In this document: piece by piece, positions 1 through 5,487 of the stretch | Position numbering within the stretch: the first letter of the stretch is position 1 | Layout of the letters: every line of letters begins with the position of its first letter | NCBI GenBank assembly: GCA_937898155.1 | Contig: CALEJO010000123.1 | Span: forward strand, 1 to 7,268 | DNA: 7,268 bases | Direction: 5' to 3' | From: an uncultured Clostridia bacterium | Lineage (GTDB): Bacteria; Bacillota; Clostridia; Oscillospirales; CAG-272 | Made by a program: the position numbers and the translations under genes | Notes under the pieces: generated by a model | What the model saw: the letters and a program-made list of their open reading frames with translations, nothing else | Database searches by the model: none | What the model was told of the DNA's origin: nothing

Positions 1-144
1 CTGATGCCGGTGCTCAAAAGCAGGTTCTACAACTATAAGGGCCGTCCTCTCCCTTACGGAGAGGTGATCGGTGCCGAAAATATCGATAAGGTAATCAATA
101 TCGACCAAAGCCCTATCGGAAAGACGCCGCGCTCGAATCCAGCT
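1..144 (+). CDS. uvrA: UvrA excinuclease ATPase subunit, internal fragment (both ends missing)
   Basis: UvrA is the DNA-damage-sensing ABC-type ATPase of nucleotide excision repair. It acts with UvrB in the cytoplasm. Frame 1 reads open from the first base and carries the hallmark INIDQSPIGKTPRSNPA, which matches the near-invariant UvrA segment just after the second Walker A motif (Q-loop region of the second ATPase half). The fragment lacks everything before and after this segment: no Walker A, signature motif or zinc module is present. After NPA the expected TYT does not follow; the frame continues into nonsense and stops at 187-189, while the leuS frame takes over. Three of the four prolines before the junction-proximal motif use CCT, and GTA and CAA codons appear, unlike the CCG/GTC/CAG-rich genes downstream, so the piece may come from another genome. 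The PLPY stretch resembles Bacteroidota UvrA as I remember it, but that is a weak impression. Family assignment is confident; origin is not. Confidence 0.8.
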
Positions 145-590
145 TCCATAAAACGATCAAGAAAGTCTCGCAGGATATCGAGCAGATGAAGTTCAATACC
201 GCGATCGCGTCGCTGATGACGCTCCTCAACGAGATCACCGATCACGGCTCGATCACGACGGAACAGCTCGGCATCTTCACGAAACTCCTTTGCCCGTTTG
301 CTCCGCATATCTGCGAGGAGATCTGGGAACGGCTCGAAGGAAAAGGACTCTGCTCGCTCGCGGAATGGCCGACCTATGACGAAGCAAAGACCGTGGACAG
401 CACGGTGACGATCGCGCTCCAAGTGCTCGGCAAGACGAGAGACACCGCCGAAATTCCGATGGACGCCGACGAGGCGACCGCGCTCGCGTGCGCGAAAAAG
501 AGCGAGAAATTCGCCGCGCAGATCGAGGGCAAGCAGATCGTCAAAACGATCTACGTGAAGAATAAAATCCTCAACGTGATCGTTCGCTGA
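123..590 (+). CDS. leuS: Leucyl-tRNA synthetase, C-terminal fragment (5' part missing)
   Basis: LeuRS is the class I enzyme that charges tRNA-Leu with leucine. Only the C-terminal part is present. From about position 129 the frame reads ALESSFHKTIKKVSQDIEQ, then FNTAIASLM and FAPHICEEIWERL, the helical anticodon-binding domain. The end, KTIYVKNKILNVIVR, matches the usual LeuRS C-terminus, so the stop at 588-590 is the natural one. The catalytic Rossmann domain, the editing domain and the KMSKS loop are absent. This is not an independent gene starting at the ATG at 186: LeuRS similarity extends upstream of that ATG to the point where the sequence switches to uvrA. The 5' boundary given is approximate because about 20 bases are compatible with both genes. 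Codon use (CTC, GCG, GCC, ATC) fits the downstream genes, so this part probably belongs to the same chromosome as the rest of the window. Confidence 0.92.
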   Translation, partial: DAALESSFHKTIKKVSQDIEQMKFNTAIASLMTLLNEITDHGSITTEQLGIFTKLLCPFAPHICEEIWERLEGKGLCSLAEWPTYDEAKTVDSTVTIALQVLGKTRDTAEIPMDADEATALACAKKSEKFAAQIEGKQIVKTIYVKNKILNVIVR

Positions 591-666
591 TCGCGCGATT
601 CGGAAAAAATGACCGGAAACGCCGGCATTTCTCCCGAAAAGTTCCTAAAAATGTGAAAAAAGGATA

Positions 667-695
667 TTGACAAAGCCGTTTTTTCTCTGTATAAT
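667..695 (+). promoter_or_regulatory. Sigma-A type promoter for the DUF177-rpmF operon
   Basis: TTGACA (667-672) and TATAAT (690-695) are both perfect consensus hexamers separated by exactly 17 bases. A-rich tracts at 647-651 and 656-661 lie just upstream and could act as an UP element. Transcription would begin near 702, giving a leader of about 44 bases before the ATG at 746. This also rules out the upstream in-frame ATG at 701 as the protein start. No operator-like palindrome overlaps the hexamers, so a strong constitutive promoter is likely. Confidence 0.9.
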
Positions 696-733
696 AAAAG
701 ATGCTGTATTTTCGGCGTCGTATGGAATCGTTC

Positions 734-738
734 GGAGG
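734..738 (+). promoter_or_regulatory. Ribosome binding site of the DUF177 gene
   Basis: GGAGG sits 7 bases before the ATG at 746. It decides between that ATG and in-frame ATGs at 701 and 722, which have no such site and lie at or close to the predicted transcription start. Confidence 0.85.
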
Positions 739-745
739 ATCGGAT

Positions 746-1252
746 ATGCTTTTGGATATGACACCCATTCTTTCGGGTGCGACAGACAAAACGGAATTTG
801 ATTTTTCGTTCGTTCCCGCGAAAGACGGGCTTTTGGCTTCCGTTTACGCGGACGTGGATTTTTCCGACCCGATTCAAGTGACGGGCTTTGTGCGGAATAT
901 GGCGGGCTATATGGTGCTTTCCGCATCGGTGAAGCTCACCTACCACACAAACTGCGCGCGTTGCGCGGAGCCGGTCAGCAGCGAGCTTGAGATTGCGTTT
1001 GAAAAGGATATCGCATCGGGCGATGTGTCAAAGGATAACGATGATTACATCTTCATCGAGGATAAAAAACTCGATCTGCTGGCTCCCGTCGAGGAACAGC
1101 TGATGCTCGAAATGCCGTCGAAGACGCTGTGCCGCGAGGATTGTCGCGGACTGTGTCAGAAATGCGGAAAAAACCTCAACGAAGGCCCTTGCACCTGCGA
1201 GGAGCATGAGGTCGATCCCCGGCTTGCGATCTTGAAAACATTATTGAAATAG
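746..1252 (+). CDS. DUF177 / YceD-family protein
   Basis: This 168-residue cytoplasmic protein belongs to the DUF177 (COG1399, YceD) family. In other bacteria the family is linked to 23S rRNA accumulation, and its gene normally sits directly before rpmF, as here. The central part has a CARC pair (C70, C73). The tail has a cysteine-rich block with C129, C133, C137 and C140 followed by GKNLNEGPC (C149) and C151, which matches Bacillota members as I remember them and probably binds a metal. The start at 746 was chosen for the GGAGG site 7 bases upstream and the promoter just before it. The gene is followed after 56 bases by rpmF with no terminator between, so the two are probably cotranscribed. 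A role in large-subunit rRNA processing or stability is inferred from the family and the L32 neighbour, not seen in the sequence. Confidence 0.88.
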   Translation: MLLDMTPILSGATDKTEFDFSFVPAKDGLLASVYADVDFSDPIQVTGFVRNMAGYMVLSASVKLTYHTNCARCAEPVSSELEIAFEKDIASGDVSKDNDDYIFIEDKKLDLLAPVEEQLMLEMPSKTLCREDCRGLCQKCGKNLNEGPCTCEEHEVDPRLAILKTLLK

Positions 1253-1269
1253 CGACATTTATCAAAACA

Positions 1270-1285
1270 GATTTCCGCGGAAATC
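1270..1285 (+). other. Perfect 16-base palindrome just upstream of the rpmF ribosome binding site
   Basis: GATTTCCGCGGAAATC equals its own reverse complement. As RNA it can fold into a 6-bp stem with a CGCG loop ending 3 bases before the AAGGAGGTG site. It may be a leader hairpin affecting rpmF translation, or a chance palindrome in a short intergenic gap. Confidence 0.5.
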
Positions 1286-1288
1286 ATC

Positions 1289-1297
1289 AAGGAGGTG
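1289..1297 (+). promoter_or_regulatory. Extended ribosome binding site of rpmF
   Basis: AAGGAGGTG is complementary to nine consecutive bases of the usual 16S rRNA 3' end. It lies 11 bases before the ATG at 1309, a slightly long spacing. The same 11-base string AAGGAGGTGTA precedes rpsT. Confidence 0.9.
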
Positions 1298-1308
1298 TAG
1301 GTTTACCC

Positions 1309-1491
1309 ATGGCAGTCCCGAAGAAAAAAGTATCGAAGGCAAGACGCGATAAAAGACGTTCTAACGTATGGAAGCTCGACCTTCCGGGCATGACGAAATG
1401 CCCGAAGTGCGGTGAATACAATCTTTCCCACAGAGTTTGCAAAGCTTGCGGAACGTATAACGGCAAGGAGATCGTCAAGAAAGACGCGTAA
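1309..1491 (+). CDS. rpmF: 50S ribosomal protein L32
   Basis: L32 is a small protein of the large ribosomal subunit. The 60-residue product starts MAVPKKKVSKARRDKRRS, the typical basic N-terminus that threads into rRNA, and carries a zinc-ribbon of two CxxC pairs: C31/C34 (CPKCG) and C44/C47 (CKACG). All four cysteines are kept, so this is the zinc-binding form rather than a cysteine-less zinc-independent paralogue. Length is normal for the family. The gene is second in an operon with the DUF177 protein and has a very strong ribosome binding site. A terminator-like hairpin follows 23 bases after the stop. plsX, which follows rpmF in many bacteria, is not next to it here. Confidence 0.97.
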   Translation: MAVPKKKVSKARRDKRRSNVWKLDLPGMTKCPKCGEYNLSHRVCKACGTYNGKEIVKKDA

Positions 1492-1514
1492 TTTTGCAAC
1501 CGATAAGTTGGACC

Positions 1515-1551
1515 GGCAGGTATGCAAAGCGCATACCTGCCAATTTCTTTT
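1515..1551 (+). terminator. Terminator-like hairpin after rpmF
   Basis: GGCAGGTATGC (1515-1525) pairs perfectly with GCATACCTGCC (1531-1541), an 11-bp stem with the 5-base loop AAAGC. It is followed by AATTTCTTTT. Two A residues and one C interrupt the ideal T-tract, so termination may be incomplete. The hairpin ends only 28 bases before the next start codon and no convincing promoter lies between, so it could act as an attenuator that lets part of the transcription into the DUF512-der-plsY cluster. Confidence 0.7.
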
Positions 1552-1554
1552 GTG

Positions 1555-1562
1555 AAAGGAGG
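1555..1562 (+). promoter_or_regulatory. Ribosome binding site of the DUF512 gene
   Basis: AAAGGAGG lies 7 bases before the ATG at 1570. It fixes the start there; the in-frame ATG at 1522 lies inside the hairpin stem and has no such site. Confidence 0.88.
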
Positions 1563-1569
1563 CGGTCAT

Positions 1570-2877
1570 ATGGTGAAGATCACGGCGGTGCAGTCCGGTT
1601 CGGCGGCGGCGCGCGCGGGAATTCTGGCGGGCGACGAGCTGATCTCGATCAACGGAAAAGCGATCACGGACGTGCTGGACTATCGCTTTTATCTTTGCGA
1701 GAAAAAACTGACGATCGCGCTTTGCCGCGACGGCAGTCCCGTGACGGTGAAGCTCCGCAAGGGGGAATACGACGATATCGGGCTCGAATTCGAGACGTTT
1801 TTGATGGACAAAAAACATTCCTGCAAAAATAAGTGCATCTTTTGCTTCATCGACCAGCTTCCGAAAGGGATGCGCGACACGCTTTATTTCAAGGATGACG
1901 ACAGCCGCCTGTCCTTTTTGCAGGGCAATTATATCACGATGACCAATCTCTCGGACGCGGATGTCACGCGCATCATCGAAATGAAGATGTCGCCGATCAA
2001 CGTGTCCGTGCATACGACGAATCCCGAACTGCGCACGTTCATGCTGAAAAATCCGAACGCGGGAAGCTCGCTTGCGTATCTCCGCCGATTCGCGGACGCG
2101 GGAACGGAGCTGAACTGCCAGATTGTGCTTTGCCGCGGCATCAACGACGGCGCGGAGCTGGAACGCACGATGCACGACCTCGCGGCGCTCTATCCGTCCG
2201 TGACGAGCGTTTCTGTCGTGCCGGCGGGCATGACGCGCTTCCGCGAGAAGCTGACGCCGTTGACGCCGTTTTCCGCGGAGGAAGCGCGCGCGGTGATCGG
2301 GCAGGTCGAAACCTTTGCCGCCGGCTGTATGGAGGCGTTCGGCACGCGGATTTTTTGCGCGGCGGACGAGCTGTATCTCGAAGCGGGACTCGCGATTCCG
2401 ACGGCGGATTATTATGAGGAATTCAAGCAGATCGAAAACGGTGTCGGCATGATCGCCTCGATGCGAGAGGAATTCGCGGACGCGTGTTCCGCCGCCGAAG
2501 ACGACGGACGCACGGCGAGCGTTTCGCTGGCGACGGGCACGGCGGCGTATCCGCTCATGTGCGAATTCGCCGCGAACGTGAAGACGGTTTTCCCGCATGT
2601 CGATGTTCGCGTTTATGAAGTGAAAAACCGCTTTTTCGGCGAAAGCATCACGGTCGCGGGGCTTCTGACGGGGCAGGACATCCTCGATACGCTATGCGGT
2701 AAGCCGCTCGGCGAGCGACTGCTTCTGCCGGCGTGCGCGCTCCGGCACGGGGGAGACCTTTTCCTCGACGGGGTGACACTCGATGATTTTTCGGCATCGC
2801 TCGGCGTGCCGGTGCGACTCTGCCGCAACGACGGATACGACCTCTTTGACGCGATGTGCGGCAACGATCTTCTCTGA
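1570..2877 (+). CDS. PDZ / radical SAM / DUF512 protein of unknown function
   Basis: This 435-residue protein has three parts. Residues about 1-75 look like a PDZ domain (GSAAARAGILAGDELISING). A CX3CX2C cluster at C85, C89 and C92 (CKNKCIFC) is the site for the 4Fe-4S cluster of radical SAM enzymes, followed by FIDQLPKGMRDTLYFKDDD and GNYITMTN, typical of this family. The C-terminal half is the DUF512 domain, with LCRGINDG (187-194), TGTAAYP (322-328) and NRFFGESITVAGLLTG (353-368). No signal peptide or membrane segment is seen, so it should be cytoplasmic. The reaction and substrate are unknown. The family is widespread in Clostridia and cyanobacteria and often lies beside der, as here: der starts 14 bases after this stop with its ribosome binding site beginning 1 base after it. 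A link to ribosome assembly or RNA/protein modification is only a guess from this neighbourhood. Confidence 0.93.
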   Translation: MVKITAVQSGSAAARAGILAGDELISINGKAITDVLDYRFYLCEKKLTIALCRDGSPVTVKLRKGEYDDIGLEFETFLMDKKHSCKNKCIFCFIDQLPKGMRDTLYFKDDDSRLSFLQGNYITMTNLSDADVTRIIEMKMSPINVSVHTTNPELRTFMLKNPNAGSSLAYLRRFADAGTELNCQIVLCRGINDGAELERTMHDLAALYPSVTSVSVVPAGMTRFREKLTPLTPFSAEEARAVIGQVETFAAGCMEAFGTRIFCAADELYLEAGLAIPTADYYEEFKQIENGVGMIASMREEFADACSAAEDDGRTASVSLATGTAAYPLMCEFAANVKTVFPHVDVRVYEVKNRFFGESITVAGLLTGQDILDTLCGKPLGERLLLPACALRHGGDLFLDGVTLDDFSASLGVPVRLCRNDGYDLFDAMCGNDLL

Positions 2878-2878
2878 G

Positions 2879-2885
2879 AAAGGAG
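2879..2885 (+). promoter_or_regulatory. Ribosome binding site of der
   Basis: AAAGGAG lies 6 bases before the ATG at 2892 and directly after the DUF512 stop codon. It decides against the in-frame ATG at 2856, which lies inside the DUF512 gene. Confidence 0.85.
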
Positions 2886-2891
2886 AACGAA

Positions 2892-4235
2892 ATGGCAAAG
2901 AAAACGATTGCGGCGATTGTCGGCAGACCGAACGTCGGCAAAAGCACGCTGTTCAATAAAATCGCGGGCGAGCGCATCTCGATCGTCGAGGATGTTCCGG
3001 GCGTCACGCGCGACCGCATTTACTATGAGACCGAATGGAACGGCAAGCCGATCCTCTTGATCGACACGGGGGGCATTGAGCCGAAAACGGACGATATGAT
3101 CCTCGAAAAAATGAAGACGCAGGCGGAGATCGCGATTCAGACCGCCGACGTGATCATTTTCCTCTGCGATGTGCGGACGGGCGTGACGGCGGCGGACCGT
3201 GACATTGCGGTGATGCTCCGCCGGAGCGGAAAACCCGTGATCCTGACGGTCAATAAAGTCGATTCCGTCGGCGCGCTTCCGATGGAATATTACGAATTTT
3301 ACGAGCTCGGCATCGAGGGCGATCCGACCCCCGTTTCCTCCGTGCACGGCACGGGCACGGGCGATCTGCTCGACCGCGTGCTCGAACTTTCTCCCGCGGA
3401 CGACGCGGAAGAAGAGGACGCCGATTCGATCAAGGTCGCCGTCATCGGCAAGCCGAACGCGGGCAAAAGCTCGCTCGTCAATCAGGTGCTCGGCGAGGAT
3501 CGCATGATCGTTTCCGACATGGCAGGCACGACGCGCGACGCGATCGACAGCTTCTTTGAAAACGAATTCGGACGCTATACGTTCATCGACACCGCCGGCA
3601 TCCGCCGACAGAATAAAATTTTCGATAAGATCGAAAAATACAGCGTCCTGCGCGCGCACGCCGCCGTGGAACGCGCGGACGTGTGTCTGATCCTGATCGA
3701 CGCGACCGAGGGCATCACGGAACAGGACGAAAAGATCGCGGGCATCGCACACGAGGCGGGCAAAGCGTCGATCATCGTCGTCAACAAGTGGGACCTCGTC
3801 GAAAAGGACAACTCGTCCGTCAAATCGTTTACGGACAAGATCCGCACGGCGCTTTCGTATATGCCTTACGCGCCGATCCTCTTTATCTCGGCGAAGACGG
3901 GACAGCGGCTCCCGAAGCTGTTTGAACTGATCAATTCCGTGAATGAGAACGCCGCGCTCCGCATTTCGACGGGTGCGCTCAACGACGTGCTCGGCGAAGC
4001 GATCACGCGCGTGCAACCGCCGACCGACCGCGGCAAGCGGCTGAAAATTTATTATATGACCGAGAGCGGCGTGAAACCGCCGACTTTCGTGATCTTCTGC
4101 AACGACGCGGAGCTGTTCCATTTCTCGTATCAGCGGTATATCGAAAATAAGCTCCGCGAGGTGTTCGGCTTCGACGGAACGCCGATCCGGTTCGTCATCC
4201 GCGAAAAAGGCGACGAAACCGGCACGAAAGGATAA
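2892..4235 (+). CDS. der: Ribosome-assembly GTPase Der (EngA)
   Basis: Der is an essential GTPase with two tandem G domains that helps mature the 50S ribosomal subunit in the cytoplasm. The product is 447 residues, within the family range. The first G domain shows GRPNVGKS (11-18), PGVTRD (36-41), DTGG (58-61) and NKVD (121-124). An acidic linker around 170-182 leads to the second G domain with GKPNAGKS (186-193), GTTRD, DTAG (233-236) and NKWD (298-301). The last 80 or so residues form the KH-like domain (RLKIYYMTE, PPTFVIFCN, YIENKLREVFGF). All nucleotide-binding motifs are intact. It lies between the DUF512 gene and plsY with gaps of 14 and 3 bases, so the three are almost certainly one transcript. 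The DUF512-der-plsY order is common in Clostridia, where gpsA often follows; gpsA is not present here. Confidence 0.98.
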   Translation: MAKKTIAAIVGRPNVGKSTLFNKIAGERISIVEDVPGVTRDRIYYETEWNGKPILLIDTGGIEPKTDDMILEKMKTQAEIAIQTADVIIFLCDVRTGVTAADRDIAVMLRRSGKPVILTVNKVDSVGALPMEYYEFYELGIEGDPTPVSSVHGTGTGDLLDRVLELSPADDAEEEDADSIKVAVIGKPNAGKSSLVNQVLGEDRMIVSDMAGTTRDAIDSFFENEFGRYTFIDTAGIRRQNKIFDKIEKYSVLRAHAAVERADVCLILIDATEGITEQDEKIAGIAHEAGKASIIVVNKWDLVEKDNSSVKSFTDKIRTALSYMPYAPILFISAKTGQRLPKLFELINSVNENAALRISTGALNDVLGEAITRVQPPTDRGKRLKIYYMTESGVKPPTFVIFCNDAELFHFSYQRYIENKLREVFGFDGTPIRFVIREKGDETGTKG

Positions 4236-4238
4236 GCC

Positions 4239-4922
4239 ATGCAGGAACTTCTATTATCGGGACTTGTCGGAACGCTGGGCTTCGAGAGCGAAGCGGCGCT
4301 CCGGCTGACGGGCGCCTTGTGCCTCGTCGCGGCATATCTGATCGGAAGCATCAATTTCGCCGTCATCTTTTCACGCGCGTTTTTTCACGAGGACGTGCGG
4401 GAAAAGGGAAGCGGCAACGCCGGCTCGACGAATATGCTTCGCAATTACGGCTGGAAAGTCGCGGCGCTGACTCTTGTCTGTGACGCGCTGAAAGCGGCGA
4501 TCGCCACGGCGCTCGGACTGCTTCTCATGCCCTACGCCACGGGCTTTGCCTACGTGAGCGGTTTCTTCTGTCTCGTGGGACACGCGTTCCCCGTGTTCTT
4601 TCACTTTCGCGGCGGCAAGAGCGTCGCGTCGCTCGCGGGCGTGATCCTCGTTCTGAATCCGCTCCTCTTTGGACTGTTGCTCGTTTTGTTCGTGCTGATC
4701 ATCGCGCTGTTTGGCTATGTGTCGCTCGGATCGATCGTTTGCGCGCTGGCGTTTCCGGTTTTCAACGTGATCTTCCCGTTTTGGTTTTCCCCCGTGCCGC
4801 CGACGGCGATCGTTTTTTCGCTTCTCGCGGCGGTTCTCGTCGTCTTTTTGCATCGACAGAATATCGGACGGCTTTGGCGCGGCGAGGAACCGCGTTTCTC
4901 GCTACGCGGCGGAAAAACGTGA
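4239..4922 (+). CDS. plsY: Glycerol-3-phosphate acyltransferase PlsY
   Basis: PlsY is a membrane enzyme that transfers the acyl group of acyl-phosphate (made by PlsX) to glycerol-3-phosphate, the first step of phosphatidic acid synthesis. The three family motifs are visible: GSINFAVIFSR (36-46) leading to KGSGNAGSTN (56-65), the conserved loop GHAFPVFFHFRGGKSVA (114-130), and HRQNIGRL (205-212). Hydrophobic segments lie at about 24-46, 74-98, 102-122, 131-167 and 187-204. At 227 residues it is slightly longer than many PlsY proteins, mainly through about 20 residues before the first membrane segment. The ATG at 4239 is 3 bases after the der stop, with AAAGGA (4227-4232) overlapping the end of der, so translation is probably coupled. 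An in-frame TTG at 4317 is a less likely alternative start. plsX is not in the window. Confidence 0.97.
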   Translation: MQELLLSGLVGTLGFESEAALRLTGALCLVAAYLIGSINFAVIFSRAFFHEDVREKGSGNAGSTNMLRNYGWKVAALTLVCDALKAAIATALGLLLMPYATGFAYVSGFFCLVGHAFPVFFHFRGGKSVASLAGVILVLNPLLFGLLLVLFVLIIALFGYVSLGSIVCALAFPVFNVIFPFWFSPVPPTAIVFSLLAAVLVVFLHRQNIGRLWRGEEPRFSLRGGKT

Positions 4923-4961
4923 TTTTTTCGCAAAAAGTTCCGATAAATTTCGGAAAACCTC

Positions 4962-4990
4962 TTGCTATTTCCAAAAAATGATGATATGAT
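4962..4990 (+). promoter_or_regulatory. Sigma-A type promoter for rpsT
   Basis: TTGCTA (4962-4967) and TATGAT (4985-4990) are separated by 17 bases, each close to consensus. A/T-rich sequence upstream (4923-4957) could boost it. Transcription would start near 4997, leaving an untranslated leader of about 80 bases before rpsT, long enough for a regulatory structure. Confidence 0.8.
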
Positions 4991-5012
4991 AGAACAGTAA
5001 TTTAGATAAAAA

Positions 5013-5045
5013 GGCGCTTTTGCCACCCTCTCATGGCAAAATGCC
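5013..5045 (+). promoter_or_regulatory. Hairpin in the rpsT leader
   Basis: TTTTGCCA (5018-5025) pairs with TGGCAAAA (5034-5041) around an 8-base loop. The stem continues as GGC (5013-5015) with GCC (5043-5045) after a small internal loop (GC opposite T). It lies between the predicted transcription start and the ribosome binding site. Ribosomal protein genes are often controlled by their own product through leader structures, so autoregulation by S20 is possible. I do not recognise it as a known leader family. Confidence 0.45.
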
Positions 5046-5062
5046 GATTATATCCATTCGAC

Positions 5063-5071
5063 AAGGAGGTG
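5063..5071 (+). promoter_or_regulatory. Extended ribosome binding site of rpsT
   Basis: AAGGAGGTG lies 6 bases before the ATG at 5078 and fixes the start there. The in-frame ATG at 5033 has no such site and falls in the leader hairpin. Confidence 0.92.
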
Positions 5072-5077
5072 TATCAA

Positions 5078-5344
5078 ATGCCGAATATCAAATCCGCGAA
5101 GAAGCGCGTCAAAGTGATCGAAGCGAAAACGTTGCAGAACAAGATGTTCAAATCCGCTCTGAAAACGGATCTCAAAAAATATGAGGCCGCTGTTGCCGCG
5201 GGCGACAAAGAACTCGCGCAGGAAACCTACAAGCAGGCAGTCAAGAAGATTGACCAGGCCGTGGCGCACGGAATCCTTCACAAGAACAACGCCGCCAGAA
5301 AGAAGAGCAGATTCACGTCTATGCTCAATAACATGAACGCGTAA
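5078..5344 (+). CDS. rpsT: 30S ribosomal protein S20
   Basis: S20 is a three-helix primary-binding protein of the small ribosomal subunit that contacts 16S rRNA. The product is 88 residues, the usual size, and very rich in lysine and alanine. It starts MPNIKSAKKRVKV, carries the helical core with LKTDLKKYEAAV, and ends with the conserved HGILHKNNAARKKSRF segment typical of the family. It has its own promoter and is followed at once by an intrinsic terminator, so it is monocistronic. In many Clostridia rpsT lies beside the spore protease gene gpr or lepA; here its neighbours are plsY and proS. Confidence 0.97.
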   Translation: MPNIKSAKKRVKVIEAKTLQNKMFKSALKTDLKKYEAAVAAGDKELAQETYKQAVKKIDQAVAHGILHKNNAARKKSRFTSMLNNMNA

Positions 5345-5360
5345 GAGCTTTTGAAAAACG

Positions 5361-5394
5361 AAACACCTCATCTCACCGAGGTGTTTTCTTTTTT
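5361..5394 (+). terminator. Intrinsic terminator of rpsT
   Basis: AAACACCTC (5361-5369) pairs perfectly with GAGGTGTTT (5378-5386) around an 8-base loop. The stem runs directly into TTTTCTTTTTT. This is a textbook Rho-independent terminator 16 bases after the rpsT stop. Confidence 0.93.
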
Positions 5395-5415
5395 GTCTGA
5401 ACTCGCGGCAAAATC

Positions 5416-5444
5416 TTGACAAGCATTTTTAACGATGCTATAAT
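5416..5444 (+). promoter_or_regulatory. Sigma-A type promoter for proS
   Basis: TTGACA (5416-5421) and TATAAT (5439-5444) are perfect hexamers 17 bases apart, and TGC directly before the -10 box makes an extended -10 element. Transcription would start near 5451, leaving a leader of only about 37 bases. That is too short for a T-box riboswitch, so proS appears not to be controlled by uncharged tRNA here. Confidence 0.92.
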
Positions 5445-5474
5445 AATTCTGTTAATCGAAAAAATCTCTCGATC

Positions 5475-5481
5475 AAAGGAG
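5475..5481 (+). promoter_or_regulatory. Ribosome binding site of proS
   Basis: AAAGGAG lies 6 bases before the ATG at 5488. It sets the start there; the frame remains open upstream to 5416, but only through the promoter. Confidence 0.88.
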
Positions 5482-5487
5482 AACTCT

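Noticed and set aside
4..590. A single gene with a frameshift near 186
   Set aside because: The two frames encode different proteins (UvrA then LeuRS), so an indel within one gene cannot explain them; a junction of two genes does.
613..625. CCGG-AAACG-CCGG as a leuS terminator
   Set aside because: The stem is only 4 bp and is followed by CATTTCTCCC rather than a T-tract; too weak to call.
1303..2598. Open frame of 431 codons on the minus strand opposite rpmF and the DUF512 gene
   Set aside because: It spans two real genes and the hairpin between them and has the arginine-rich makeup of a shadow frame.
2613..4121. Long open frame of 502 codons on the minus strand opposite der and the DUF512 end
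   Set aside because: It is rich in Arg, His, Asp and Val, as expected for the complement of GC-rich coding sequence. It shows no recognisable domain and lies opposite clear der and DUF512 genes.
4938..4955. TTCCGA-TAAATT-TCGGAA as a plsY terminator
   Set aside because: The stem is 6 bp but is followed by AAAACCTC with no T-tract on the + strand, and it lies directly upstream of the rpsT promoter.
5445..5487. T-box riboswitch ahead of proS
   Set aside because: Only about 37 bases separate the predicted transcription start from the ATG, far shorter than a T-box leader, and no specifier-loop or T-box sequence is seen.
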